Below, in pieces: positions 37,301 through 49,100 of a DNA stretch of 64,000 nucleotides. The position numbers and the translations under genes were made by a program. The notes under the pieces are model-generated. The model did no database searches. It was not told the origin of the DNA and worked only from the letters and a program-made list of their open reading frames with translations. Source of the stretch: Perognathus longimembris pacificus (Eukaryota > Chordata > Mammalia > Rodentia > Heteromyidae); NCBI RefSeq assembly GCF_023159225.1, contig NC_063168.1:40599562-40663561 (forward strand), given 5' to 3'. Each line of letters opens with the position of its first letter. Positions within the stretch are counted from its first letter, which is position 1.

Positions 37301-40300
37301 CCTGGGCACTGTCCTTGAGCTTTTGTGCTTAAGGCTAGTGCACTACCTCTTTGAGCCACAGGTCCACTCTGGTTTTCTGGTAATTGAAGATAAGAGTTTC
37401 ACAGTTTTTCTGCCTGGGCTAGCTTTGAACTGTGATCCTCAGATAGGAGTACAGGCATGAGCCACCAGCACACAGTGACACTCTAGTTTATCTGGAGTCC
37501 ACCTTTAACCTTTTAGTATATTTTCATTTTTTAAATGAGATTACATTAGTTATATGGGGGAGGATTTCATTGTTACATTTTTATACATGTACAGTGCAGT
37601 TCAGTCATTCTCACCTCCTTTATTGTCTCTCTTTCCCTTCCTAAACCAATTTCAAATAGTTGCCTTGTTTTGTTATCATAGTTGCAGCCCATCTGTTTCA
37701 TGGTATTCACCCTCTTCATTGTTTTTGTTATCCCAACCCACTTTGGCTGGTATTTACTTCCTTCCCCCAACAGAGCCTATTTCTCTTCATCACCCATTCC
37801 CCTAAGAACATAATTTTAGCAATGATTGTTGCTTATGAATATAAAAGAATTCCAAGATACAGAACTGGCTTTCACTTTTTGAGAGTGACTCTTGTCGTTT
37901 GTGATAAAATGGTCATAGCAAACCTTTCAACCTTTTTGAAGCTGTTTTTTCAGACTGGTGCTTTTTAAAAACTATTTACTCTGTCCAACTCCCAGGTGCA
38001 TTTAAAACAAACTATTGCTACATGGACTCCATTGTCAGAAAATAAATATTTGCCTCTTGGCTTCTATTTCCTCTTGTCTTTTAATGTTGCATGTGAACAG
38101 AAAGGATATGTAAATGGGTTTGGGCTAAGATAGTCATGGTAAATGTTTAGGAATGATCACAGCATTGTGAGTTCTGAGATGAATAAATGATGAGAACATC
38201 ACCAGTGTCCAGTTTTACGAATGTACCTTTTTGCTGACAATGATTTTTGTGACTACTATATTGCAGCTGTTGAAAATGGACAGATAGATGCGTTAAAGCT
38301 GTTGCTTCGACATGGAGCAAATGTTAATGGATCTCATTCTATGTGTGGATGGAACTCTTTGCACCAGGCTGCTTTCCAGGTAATCTCTGAATTTATTATT
38401 TCATTTCCATGTAAATTGTGTGTTTTACCCTTTTAAGATGACAGTTCTATACAGTTTTTGCTTCCTACTTGCCTATGATTTATGATGGTTAGTACAGCAC
38501 AGAAAAGGCAGTCTAAATGCTAATGATCATTCTGAATAAGCCAACTGCTGTAGTAGCTGTAGCAGCTTTGGGCTATAGGGATTACCTAAGTTTTTAAAAT
38601 CTTGATAGCAAAGTTAAGAAATCATCTGAATATTTGTGATATAAATTGATAAAGAGTAGAGGCTTATTTTATGACAGTGTATTAAGAAACTGTGATTATT
38701 CCGTAGTGCTTGAGTTAGTAAACTAATTTTGCAGGACTGTGTAAGGGTTATAATTCCAAGAGATTACTAATTAATATATTTACATTTAATGGGTTAGAGA
38801 TAGTCTGATTATTTGGTTCCTTCTTCCCCAACCAATACGACTGTACTGTTTTATTTTTTTCTTCAAAAAGAAATTCAGAAAATGCAATAAGAAAAAACAA
38901 TGCCTTCTATTTTCTTTGTTTTAATTTATTTACAATATGAATCTGTGCTTTAGGGAAATGCTGAAATAATAAAATTGCTCCTTAAAAAGGGCGCAAATAA
39001 GGAATGCCAGGATGACTTTGGAATCACAGCTTTATTTGTGGCTGCTCAGTATGGCAAGCTAGAAAGCTTGAGCATACTTATTTCATCAGGTAAGATGAAT
39101 TCATTAGCCTTTGTCCTGCTACGATCATGACTTTCAGCTTCATATATTTGTTGGAGGATTCATTCCTGATTTAAGTATAAGTCAGTTTATAAATATGTGG
39201 TTTTATAAAAGTAAACAGTAAATGAGAAATATGGAAGTTGATTTATAAGCCTGGTTATTAGTGTCTATTACTAGCAATGCAGTGCACAGCTGCTAGTTTA
39301 TCTGAGTAGGAACATAAAGATCTATCACTAGAGCAGGCTTATTGGTAAGCTGAAGGATGACACTGTTGTTTTCTATAAGGACCAGAGCAGTTACAACTTC
39401 TAGGGTATAAGCTTGGTATGTAGGCTCATTTTATTAGGTGGTTAATTAGTGCATTAAACTTTTGAGTTGCATGTTTTGATACTCATCTGATTATCTAAAT
39501 GGGTTTATTTCAAAGCATGTTTACACCTTATTATGATAATAGCAACAGAAACCTACTAAAGGTTTCTCCTTGACAATTTTTATACAGTCAGCATTGCCAG
39601 AGAAGATGCTGTTGAGGTGGCTGGCATTCTTAGTTTATATGACTTCTCAGAATAGACGTATTTATTGTATATGGGCCTGTAAAGCCCTTCCATACAGCAT
39701 ATCTGCTTTTTTGCTACTAAACTGTTGAACATAGGTAAAGAGAGCAATACCATGAGATACTCTGCCAGGCAATTTTTTGTTCAGTATCTGGACTTTAATA
39801 TATTATTTCCATATAAACAAAAGTTTATTCAGACACAAGGGCACATGTTTTATTTCTTCTTTTTCCTTATAAACCTTCAAATACCTAAGTCAAAGTAATA
39901 AAAGAATTTTTCAGAAAGTAAAAGAAACATTCATTAAGTTCCAGTTTGTTATAAATAATGAATCTTATCTTTTTTTGAAGTTTTTTTTATTATTAATTTC
40001 CTTCATTGGTCTTATAGAGGTGATGTACAGAGAGATTACATTTATGTGAGTCAGGTAATTAATACATTTGCTTTCATACAATGTCTTCTGTTCTCTCACT
40101 CTCTCCTAGTTCCTCCCTCCTTTCTCCACCCACAAGTTGTGTGGTTCATTTTCATCAGTGTCCAGTTAGTTCTACTGCTGTGCTTTTTCTCCCTTTTTCC
40201 CCTTGAGAATCTAAACCTTAAAGTTTAGAAAACACATTTTCTTATAATTACATTTTTATTATGCAAAGGAGTTACCATTCAACAAGTCTTTTTTCTAAGT

Positions 40301-43300
40301 ATAATAAATCTTGATGAAATCATTTTTTCAAATACATATATATATATATTTTTTTTTGGCCAGTCCTGGGCCTTGGACTCAGGGCCTGAGCACTGTCCCT
40401 GGCTTCTTCCCGTTCAAGGCTAGCACTCTTGCCACTTGAGCCACAGCGCCGCTTCTGGCTGTTTTCTGTATATGTGGTGCTGGGGAATCGAACCTAGGGC
40501 CTCGTGTATCCGAGGCAGGCACTCTTGCCACTAGGCTATATCCCCAGCCCTCAAATACATATTTTTTAAACTAAGAATTCTAGGTGTTGTCAGGTGTTGG
40601 TGGCTTACACTTATAATCCTTTCTATTAGAGACTGAGATCTGGGGATTCTAGTTCAGAGCTAGCCCAGGCTGGCAAATCTGAGAGATTAAAAAAAAAAAA
40701 AATCTCCATTTAACCAGCAAAAAAGCCAGTACTGGAGGCATGGCTAAAGTAGGAGTGTGCCAGCCATGATGGAGAAAGCTCAAGGCCCTGGCACAAGAGT
40801 AAAAGAATTCCAGGTCCCTAAGTATTTTGAGTACTTTGCCAAAGATCTACAAACTTTCTGGCTGAATCAAGGCTTGGACTCAGGCCTTCTGACTTTTTAT
40901 GTATCAGTACCAGGGCAGACTTTTCTGCTTGGGCTGACTTTGAACCTCAATTCTCAGTACTCAGCTTTCTGCTGAGTAGCTGGGATTATAGGTATGAGCT
41001 ACTAGTGCCTGGCACCTTCTGATTTGTGATGTTTTTTTCTTATACTATGTCATACTCTTGAACACCATCTTAATTTGGTTTATGACTTCTAGTCCTGTGA
41101 TTTTTCAGTTATCACTGTTTTATTAATACTTTGTATAAAATAAAACTGCACACTAATGGCTATCTCATGCCAAGTCTCTTGACACGTGGAGCTTTAACCG
41201 CTTGCTTAGTTTTTTGTTTTGTCCTTTTATATGTCCTTTTTTCTCTGAATTGTTATGAATGACAGATTGAAAAGGTGTATAAGACTGTTTATAATGTAAC
41301 TTGGTATGTTTCCAGCTCATTATAGCTTCTTTCAATGAGATATCTGTCATTTTTTCAACTTTTTCACCTGTAGTCTTACAGGGTCCCTGATTCTTTCTTG
41401 TGCTTTGAAGATTTAATTAAATGAAGGACGTTTCTTTCTTGGCTTAGTCTTTTTCAGTAATGGGGTTTGTTTCTTTTTTCATGTTTTAAACAATGCATAA
41501 GATTGTAATAGTTAGATAACTTATTTTAATCTTTCCCTTGTTGTTTTCTCCATGATTTATTTATTTATTTTTTTGTTTTTGTTTTTGTTGCCAGTCTTGG
41601 GGCTTGGACTCAGGGCCTGAGCACTGTCCCTGGCTTCTTTTTGCTCAAGGCTAGCACTCTATCTCTTGAGCCACAGCGCCATCTCTGGCTTTTTCTGTAT
41701 ATGTGGTGCTGAGGAATCGAACCCAGGGCTTCATGCATGCTAGGCAAGCACTCTACCACTAGGCTACATTTCTAGCCCTCCAAGATTTTTTTAAAAGAAC
41801 TTTTAAATTGTTATTATAAAGGTCATATGTAGAGGTTTATAGTTGCATAAGTCAGGTAGAGTCAACATTGCTTTTAATGCAATTAAAAACATGTTAAATG
41901 GCCTTATAAATTTATAAAGCTCCTTTTCGTTATTTGTCTTAGCCCTAAAATGTTCCCATAAGGTTAGAGGATTCATTAACCATTCAAGTTTATAGTGCAG
42001 AAAAAAGACGAAATAAATTTGATTTACATAGGGTCCTTCTCATTGCAATACCAGAGTTATAGAATAAAATCTTATCTAGAGTGGTGTTTATTTCTTTTTG
42101 AAGTTGACAGATCAAGCATACAACTTATCTAAGCAGATTCTAGTTACCTAGCATGTTTGGAATTTCTGAATGCCTCATTTACTGTTCACTTGACATTTGT
42201 GGTTTGCATAGTTTTTACCCATCTCAGGCCTTGAATAAATGTAATTCAAGGACACCCTTTTATTTTTTATTTTGTTTTCTTTTAATATATATTGTTATAT
42301 GGAGGTCAGATCTGGCCAGTGCCATCGTTGGCTGTTGAGGGGTTTCAGATTGACTCCATCTCAGATTAAAGAGAGCAGAAGATGACTCCATCATCACTAA
42401 GATCTCCTCCGCCTAATCCAGGGAAGTTCCCCTTCACTGCGATAAGATTGTGTAAACCGCTTGACTACCTGAGTAGTAGAATGCTCAAGGTTAAACCTTT
42501 GCCCTCCCATGAGTAGGCGTATCCGCCTGCACCAAGTGAGCCCTGCCAAATCCATGTGCCAAGTATAACTAAAATGATAGGTTACTTCAAACAGTTGCTG
42601 TGAGGCAGATTGTAACTCCATTGGCCACCTGTGTGTGACCTGGCATGCTCTGTAAGTGTTGTAACCTGCGTGGCAAGCTTGACCATGTGGTATTTGCCTT
42701 TATAATCCGACCCCAAGTGTGGCTCAGGATGCGCAGTCCCAGCTCTGAGTCTGGGCCGTGACCCTGACCGGTCAGTATACTTTTTACTTCCCCAATAAAT
42801 CCATCTTTTTATTTGAGACTGTCTCTGAGTGGTGGACTTTTGGAGGGATGAGGGATCCCCCCCACCCTCGGACCCTATTACATTGTGGTCCCCTCCCTTG
42901 GGGGGACCCCATTCATATATCAGTCACATTTTCTTGATCCATGCATCAGTTACAGGGCATCAGGGTTGTTTTCATAACTTGGCTATCATGAATAGTTCAT
43001 CAAAGAATACAAATGTACATGTGTTTTTATTGTATCGTCTTACAAATTTTTGGACAAAAGTGTCCAAGAGTGGTATTGTTGGATCATAGGTTAGTTCTGT
43101 GTTTAGTTTTTTGAAGAACCTCTATACTGCCTTTCATGATGGTTGCACTAATTTACTGTGTAATAGGATGCTCCCACATCCTCATCAGCATTTGTTGTTA
43201 TTTGCATTTTTTAATTTTTTTTTTTTTTTTTTTTTTTTTGGCCAGTCCTGGGCCTTGGACTCAGGGCCTGAGCACTGTCCCTGGCTTCTTCCCGCTCAAG

Positions 43301-44706
43301 GCTAGCACTCTGCCACTTGAGCCACAGCGCCGCTTCTGGCCGTTTTCTGTATATGTGGTGCTGGGGAATCGAACCCAGGGCCTCGTGTATCCGAGGCAGG
43401 CACTCTTGCCACTAGGCCATATCCCCAGCCCTAAAATTTTTTAAATTGTTACTGTATTGGTGATATACAGAGGAGTTATAGTTATGTAAGTTAGGTAGTG
43501 AGTACATTTCTTTTTTGGACAGTGTCACTCTTTCCTTTGCTCTTTTCCAGTTTTTTGTTTTTGTTTGTTTGTTTTGTTTTGTTTTGTTTTTGTTGCCAGT
43601 TCTGGGACGTGGACTCAGGGCCTGAGCATTGTCCTTGGCTTCTTTTTGCTCAAGGCTAACACTCTACCTCTTGAGCTACAGCCCCACTTCTGGCTTTTTC
43701 TATATATGTGGTGCTGAGGAATTGAACCCAGGGCTTCATGTATATGTGGCGAGCACTTTACCACTAGGCCATATTCCTAGCCCCCTAGTTTGTTTTTTGT
43801 AGTCTTGATGATGGCTGTTCTGACTGGCATGAGATACAATGTCAACATTTGATTGACATTTCCTTCATGTTTTAAAAAAAATTATTGTCAAGGTGATGTA
43901 CAGAGGGGTTACAGTTACATATGTAAGGTAGTGAGTACATTTCTTGTCAAGCTTTTTTGTTTGTTTGTTTGTATTTTGGTTGGAGTGGGGCTTGAACTCA
44001 GGGCCTGGGTTCTGTCTCTGAGCTCTTTTGCTCAAGGCTAGCATTTTACCACTTTGAGCCACAGCTCCACTCCTTCATGTTTTTACTGATCATTTTTACT
44101 TTTTCTGAGAAGCCTCTAGCTTTTTCTTTTTCTACCTATTTATTAATTGGGTTATTCAGTCTTTGAGGGTTTAGTTTTTTGAGGTCCTTGTATATTTTGG
44201 TTATGAAGCCCTTATCAGTTGTATAGCTAGCAAATATCTTCTCGCACTCTGTAGGTTGTCTTTTTAGCTTAGTAACTGTCCTTCACTGTGCAGAAGCTTT
44301 TTAGGTTGATGCAGTCTTATTTGTCATTCTCCTATTTGCTGAGCTTCTGGAATTCTCTTCAGGAAATTCCTGCCAATATGAATAAGTTGTAATGTTTTCT
44401 CTTCTTTCTGTAATAGTTCTACTGCTCCTGTAGTGAGTAGTTTCAAGGCTTTTGGTCTTACATTGAGGATTTTAATCCACTTTGAATTGATATTAGTACA
44501 AGGTGACAGACAGGGATCCCACGTCAGTCTTCTGCACATGGATGTTCAGTTTTCCCAACACCATGTTGAAAAATTGAAGAGTTTTATCTTTTTTCCCAAC
44601 ATATTTTTGGCTCCATAAAAAATCAGATTGCTGTAGGTATTTATAGGTTTATTTCTGGGTCTTCTAGTTTGTTTCATTGGTTTTCAGGTTTGTTTTTGTG
44701 CCAGTA

Positions 44707-44768
<62 letters not shown>

Positions 44769-46081
44769 GTGGTGTGCTTGCCAGTCCTGGGGCTCATCTG
44801 CAAATATGAATACTTTAATTTCCTCTTATTTGAATCCCTTTTGATTCCTTTCTCTAACGTTTTTACTCTGGCTACAAAATTCCAGGAGTTGAGAGAGTGG
44901 GCATCTTTGTCTTGTTCCTGATTTTAGAAGTAGTTTTAGTTTCTCACTATTTAGTATAATGTTGGCTGAGAGTTTGTCACATGAAAGTTTTCAAAAAAAA
45001 ACATAATGTTTTATATTGATATTAACTAATTACATATATTTCAAGGTGTTCATTTTAATTTTCACAATGATAAAAATCATCATTCTAATCTACAAAGCTT
45101 ATGGGTAATATGTACATTTCTTTCCTTTTGTTTAGTATCATCGCTCTCTCTCTTCCCTTTCTCCCATCACCACCCTTGAGTTGATTAGTTCACTTTCATC
45201 AGCATCCAGTGCAGCAAATGGACCCCTCTGCTGTATTTTTTCACCCTCTTTCCACTCATCTGTGCCCTCCTCCTAGCTTCCCTCAGATGTGCACGTTTAT
45301 AAAACATATATGAGGTAAAGAATATACAGTCATCTAAAAATAATAAGACAATTTCAGAAGAGGCCCTTTGTTTTCTTATCATTGGAGTTCTTTTCAGTCT
45401 GTATATTGTTTTATGTACATATGAAGAGGTGCTTGGGTCCTACTAGTTGTTGCTTTTCTCCTAAGACTGTCCTCTTTTGGTCTCACTGTATATTGGTATC
45501 TTGAGTCCTGTTTACTTTGGTATATCTCATTGCATTTTAAATCTAACACCTGCATATCAGGGAGACCATGCACTGTTTACCTCTCTGTTCTTGGCTTATC
45601 TTGCTGAACATGATTTGTTCTAGTTACATCCATTTCCGTGCCATTATTTTATCCTTTCTAATGACTGTAAAATTCAGTTGTATATAGGTACCACCTTTTT
45701 TGGATCCATTCATCTATTTGTAGAGAGCATCTGGGTTTTTTCCATATTGTGGTTATTGTGAACAATGAAGACATGTGACTTTTATTATTCAACGTATGTG
45801 TGTGTGCATGTGTGTGTGTGTGCGGGCCCTCAACTGTGGTCCTGTCTACTTGCATCATATCCCCAATTTTGGCGGGGTTTTTTGGGGGGGTGGTCATGGG
45901 TGTTAAGCTCAGGCACGGACAGTACGCAAGCCCTGAGTTTAAGATCCATGACCTCACCCCCCCAAAAAAAAACCCAACAAAACAAAACTCAGGACTTGCG
46001 TACTGTCTGTCTCTGAGCTTTTGTGCTCTACCACTTTAAGCCACAATTCCACTTCCTATTTTTAGGTGGTTAATTGGAGAT

Positions 46082-46113
<32 letters not shown>

Positions 46114-49100
46114 GGAATGACATTGTCCAATAAGATATGTACATATTACCTGACTTATGTAACTGTAACCGAAATAACAATAAAAAATAAAAATTAAAAA
46201 AAGATCACAGACTTTCCTGCCTGGGATGGCTTTTGAATGACAATCCTCAGATCTCAGCCTCCTGAGTAGCTAAGTGTGAACCACTAGCACCTGGCCACTT
46301 CCAGCTTTTTGATGGCTAATTGGCGATATTAGTCTCATAGACTTTTTTTGCCAGAGCTGGCCTCTGACCAGGAATCTTGATCTCTCCTTCCTCAGTTGCT
46401 CAGATTACAAGTATGAGCTGTCACTACCCAGTTAGCCAACCTTTCACATCTTTGTATATTTGTATTCAAATAACTTGATTTCATTCATGACTTCAAAATC
46501 AACCCAAAATCCCATTTAAAATATTGTTTTTCCTTTTCTGTGGACTTTATTTATTATGGAACAGTGATGAAGAAGAGATATAATAAAGAGAATGCTAAAT
46601 CAGAGATCTCTTGTATGTTATCTCTACTAGTAGTTTTTTTTTCTCATTAATCTTAACCTGAATCAGTTAGTGACATCTATAAAGTTTGTAACATAGCCTT
46701 TTAAAAGTAATTATCAGAAATGTTAAAGTGTTATATGTATTGGATAGTTTGCACTAAACTTTTTTTTTGGTGAGGGCAGGCTCTGACTATGCAGGCCAGA
46801 CAGATTAAATGAACTTAATGTATACCATAGAGTAGTCTCTGTGTTCTTCCTTTCTTAGCCTTCCATCTGCTAGGTTTACAGGTATGTGCCACCCTATATG
46901 GCCCATTTCTTCTCTTTAAATGTGTATATACTTTGGATCCACAGGTTGCTTGTTGAAGATTGAATAAGAGTTTTTAGTTTAAAAATGAGTTCCAAAATTG
47001 GATCCGTTGTTTTCTTTCTAATAGTAATTAACAACTTAGAAAATATTCAGTAACAAAAAAAAAAAGAAAATAGTAACATTCATTGATGGGAAAAATTTGT
47101 ATAATGAAACATTATTTTGGCAGTTGCTTTAAGATTTGTTATTTCTTTTAAACAGATGATCATTATCTGTTAAGTCTCTTATTTTGTATTAGGTGCAAAT
47201 GTCAATTGTCAAGCCTTGGACAAAGCTACTCCACTGTTCATTGCTGCCCAAGAGGGTCATACAGAATGTGTGGAGCTTTTGCTGTCCAGTGGGGCAGATC
47301 CAGATCTTTACTGTAATGAAGACAATTGGCAATTACCTATTCATGCAGCTGCTCAAATGGGCCATTCAAAGTAAGTATTGAAGGCAGAAATAAAAATGAT
47401 CTCATAGTTAAAAGCTAATAAGGAATAAATCTAGGCCAGACCTTTAATCTCCAGGCAACATTTTTGGCAGTTCCTTCTGTAACTATCTGATAGGTATTGA
47501 AATCTATCTACTCCTTTTCTGTTCTCCATGTTATCCTCATCTCCTGTTAGTCTTACATCTTCCTTTCTGAGACAGAGGGGCTAGTAGATAGAGTAGCTTC
47601 AGGGTCTTTCTTGGGGTATTGTCTGTCCTCTGATTTTTTCAGTTAGTGCTACCTTCTTTCTCTCCTCCCTAGTTTTATCCTAAGCAGCCTCCCCCCCCCC
47701 CCCGCCCCCTCTTGCCAGTCCTGGGGCCTGGACTCAGGGCCTGAGCATTGTCCCTGGCTTCTTTTTTTGCTCAAGGCTAGCACTCTGCCACTTGAGCCAC
47801 AGTGCCACTTCTGGCCGTTTTCTATATATGTGGTGCTAAGGAGTACTCTACTGCTAGGCCATATTCCCAGCCCCTCACATATCTCTTTGACTGCACAAAG
47901 TTTCTTATTCCTGTTTGGAATGGAGTCTTCTTTGTCCTTTTTTGTTAGTCATGGGGCTTGAACCTCAGAGTCTGGGTGTTGTTTTCTGTCCCTGAGCTTT
48001 TTCTGTTCAAGGCTAGCATTCTACCACTTTTGAGCTACAGCTCCACTTTCACTGGTGATTAATTGGGGATAAGAGTCTCATGGACTTAATTGCTTGGTCT
48101 GGCTTTGAACCATAGTTCTCAGATCTCAGCATCATGAGTAGCTAGGATTATAGGCGTGAGCCACCAACACCCAGTGAGTCTTTTTTTTTTTTTTTGCTGT
48201 GTGCTAAGTATGCCCCCCCATCTTAAATCTTTTGGCTGGCCTTTAGTTTCAAGTCAAAGCTTCTATTTTTCTAGCTTTTGTTGCTCTTCTTGATTTGTGA
48301 AAATTCTTGGGAAATTATTGATATCTTTTAGATTGATAATGCATTTGGTTTAAAGGAATCTTATAAGCTGGTAGCATCTATACGTTTAAGAAAATGACTC
48401 TGAACATACAATGACACTGAACAGTTTTTTAAAACAGTAATATATTTTCAGTCTTTAGGGCCATAGTTCTACAATATATCTTATAGCTCTCGGTAGTTTT
48501 TAAGAAATAATGCTAAGTGCCCATTATTTCATGTGTTACATGGTAGTCAGCAGTTTGCAATTAGGTTATTATGCCACAAGGTGGTGTGATATTTCACTGT
48601 GTCCTTAAAAGTATTTTTTTTTTTTTTCTTGTTGATCGTGGGGCTTGAACTCTGGGCCTGGTGCTGTCCCTGAGCATTTCAGCTCAAGGCTAGAGCTCCA
48701 CCACTTGAGCCACAGTGCCACTTCCTGTTTTCTCACCACTTCCTATTTCTTGTTTTGTTTTGTTTTTTGCCAGTCCTGGGGCTTGAACTCAGGGCCTGAG
48801 CACTGTCCCTGGTTTCTTTTTGCTCAAGGCTAGCACTCTACCACTTGAGATACAGCGGCACTTTTGGCTTTTTCTATATATGTGGTGCCAAGGAATCGAA
48901 CTTAGTACTTCATGTATACGAGGAGAGTACTTTACCTCTAGGCCATATTCCCAGCCCCACCACCATTTCCTACTTTCTTGTGATTAATTGGAGATTAGTT
49001 TCATGGACTTTCCTTCTCGGGCTGGCTTTGAACCACAGTCCTCAGATCTCAGCCTCCTGAGGAGCTAGGATTATAGGCATGAGCCACCGGCACCCGGCCT

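Larger units (their letters stand above)
22149..38266 (+). other. ASB3 intron 3 (16.1 kb, longest in window)
   Basis: This intron carries SINEs, a 5'-truncated L1 (31240-32490, +), an L1 fragment on the minus strand (24205-24960) and microsatellites at 22994-23018, 23083-23222, 34324-34354 and 36103-36126. A pyrimidine-rich stretch lies at 27080-27200. Stretches 27250-28300, 29100-29540, 33240-34100 and 37900-38260 show neither genes nor clear repeats. I see no exon with credible coding content inside it. Confidence 0.65.
43785..45790 (-). mobile_element. L1 mosaic (ORF2 and 3' UTR pieces)
   Basis: Reverse L1 sequence, for example TATGAAGCCCTTATCAGTTG and CACTGTGCAGAAGCTTTTTA near 44200-44305. 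An ID-half SINE (43960-44076) and the GT tract at 44709 interrupt it. Several deletions separate the pieces. Confidence 0.75.
39090..47192 (+). other. ASB3 intron 5 (8.1 kb)
   Basis: The first 900 bp look unique. After about 39980 the intron is mostly repeats: L1 3'-end pieces (39980-40230, 41800-41870), SINEs, an LTR (42293-42915), and a long mosaic of minus-strand L1 (42916-45790) broken by SINEs and a (GT)n tract. A fold-back SINE fragment lies at 45918-46007 and a GATA repeat at 46084-46113. Old B1 sequence occurs at 46770-46905. Confidence 0.65.

Noticed and set aside
38221..38266. Upstream extension of the exon at 38267
   Set aside because: The open frame starts at 38221, but the acceptor TTGCAG at 38261-38266 and the phase from the previous exon fix the start at 38267.
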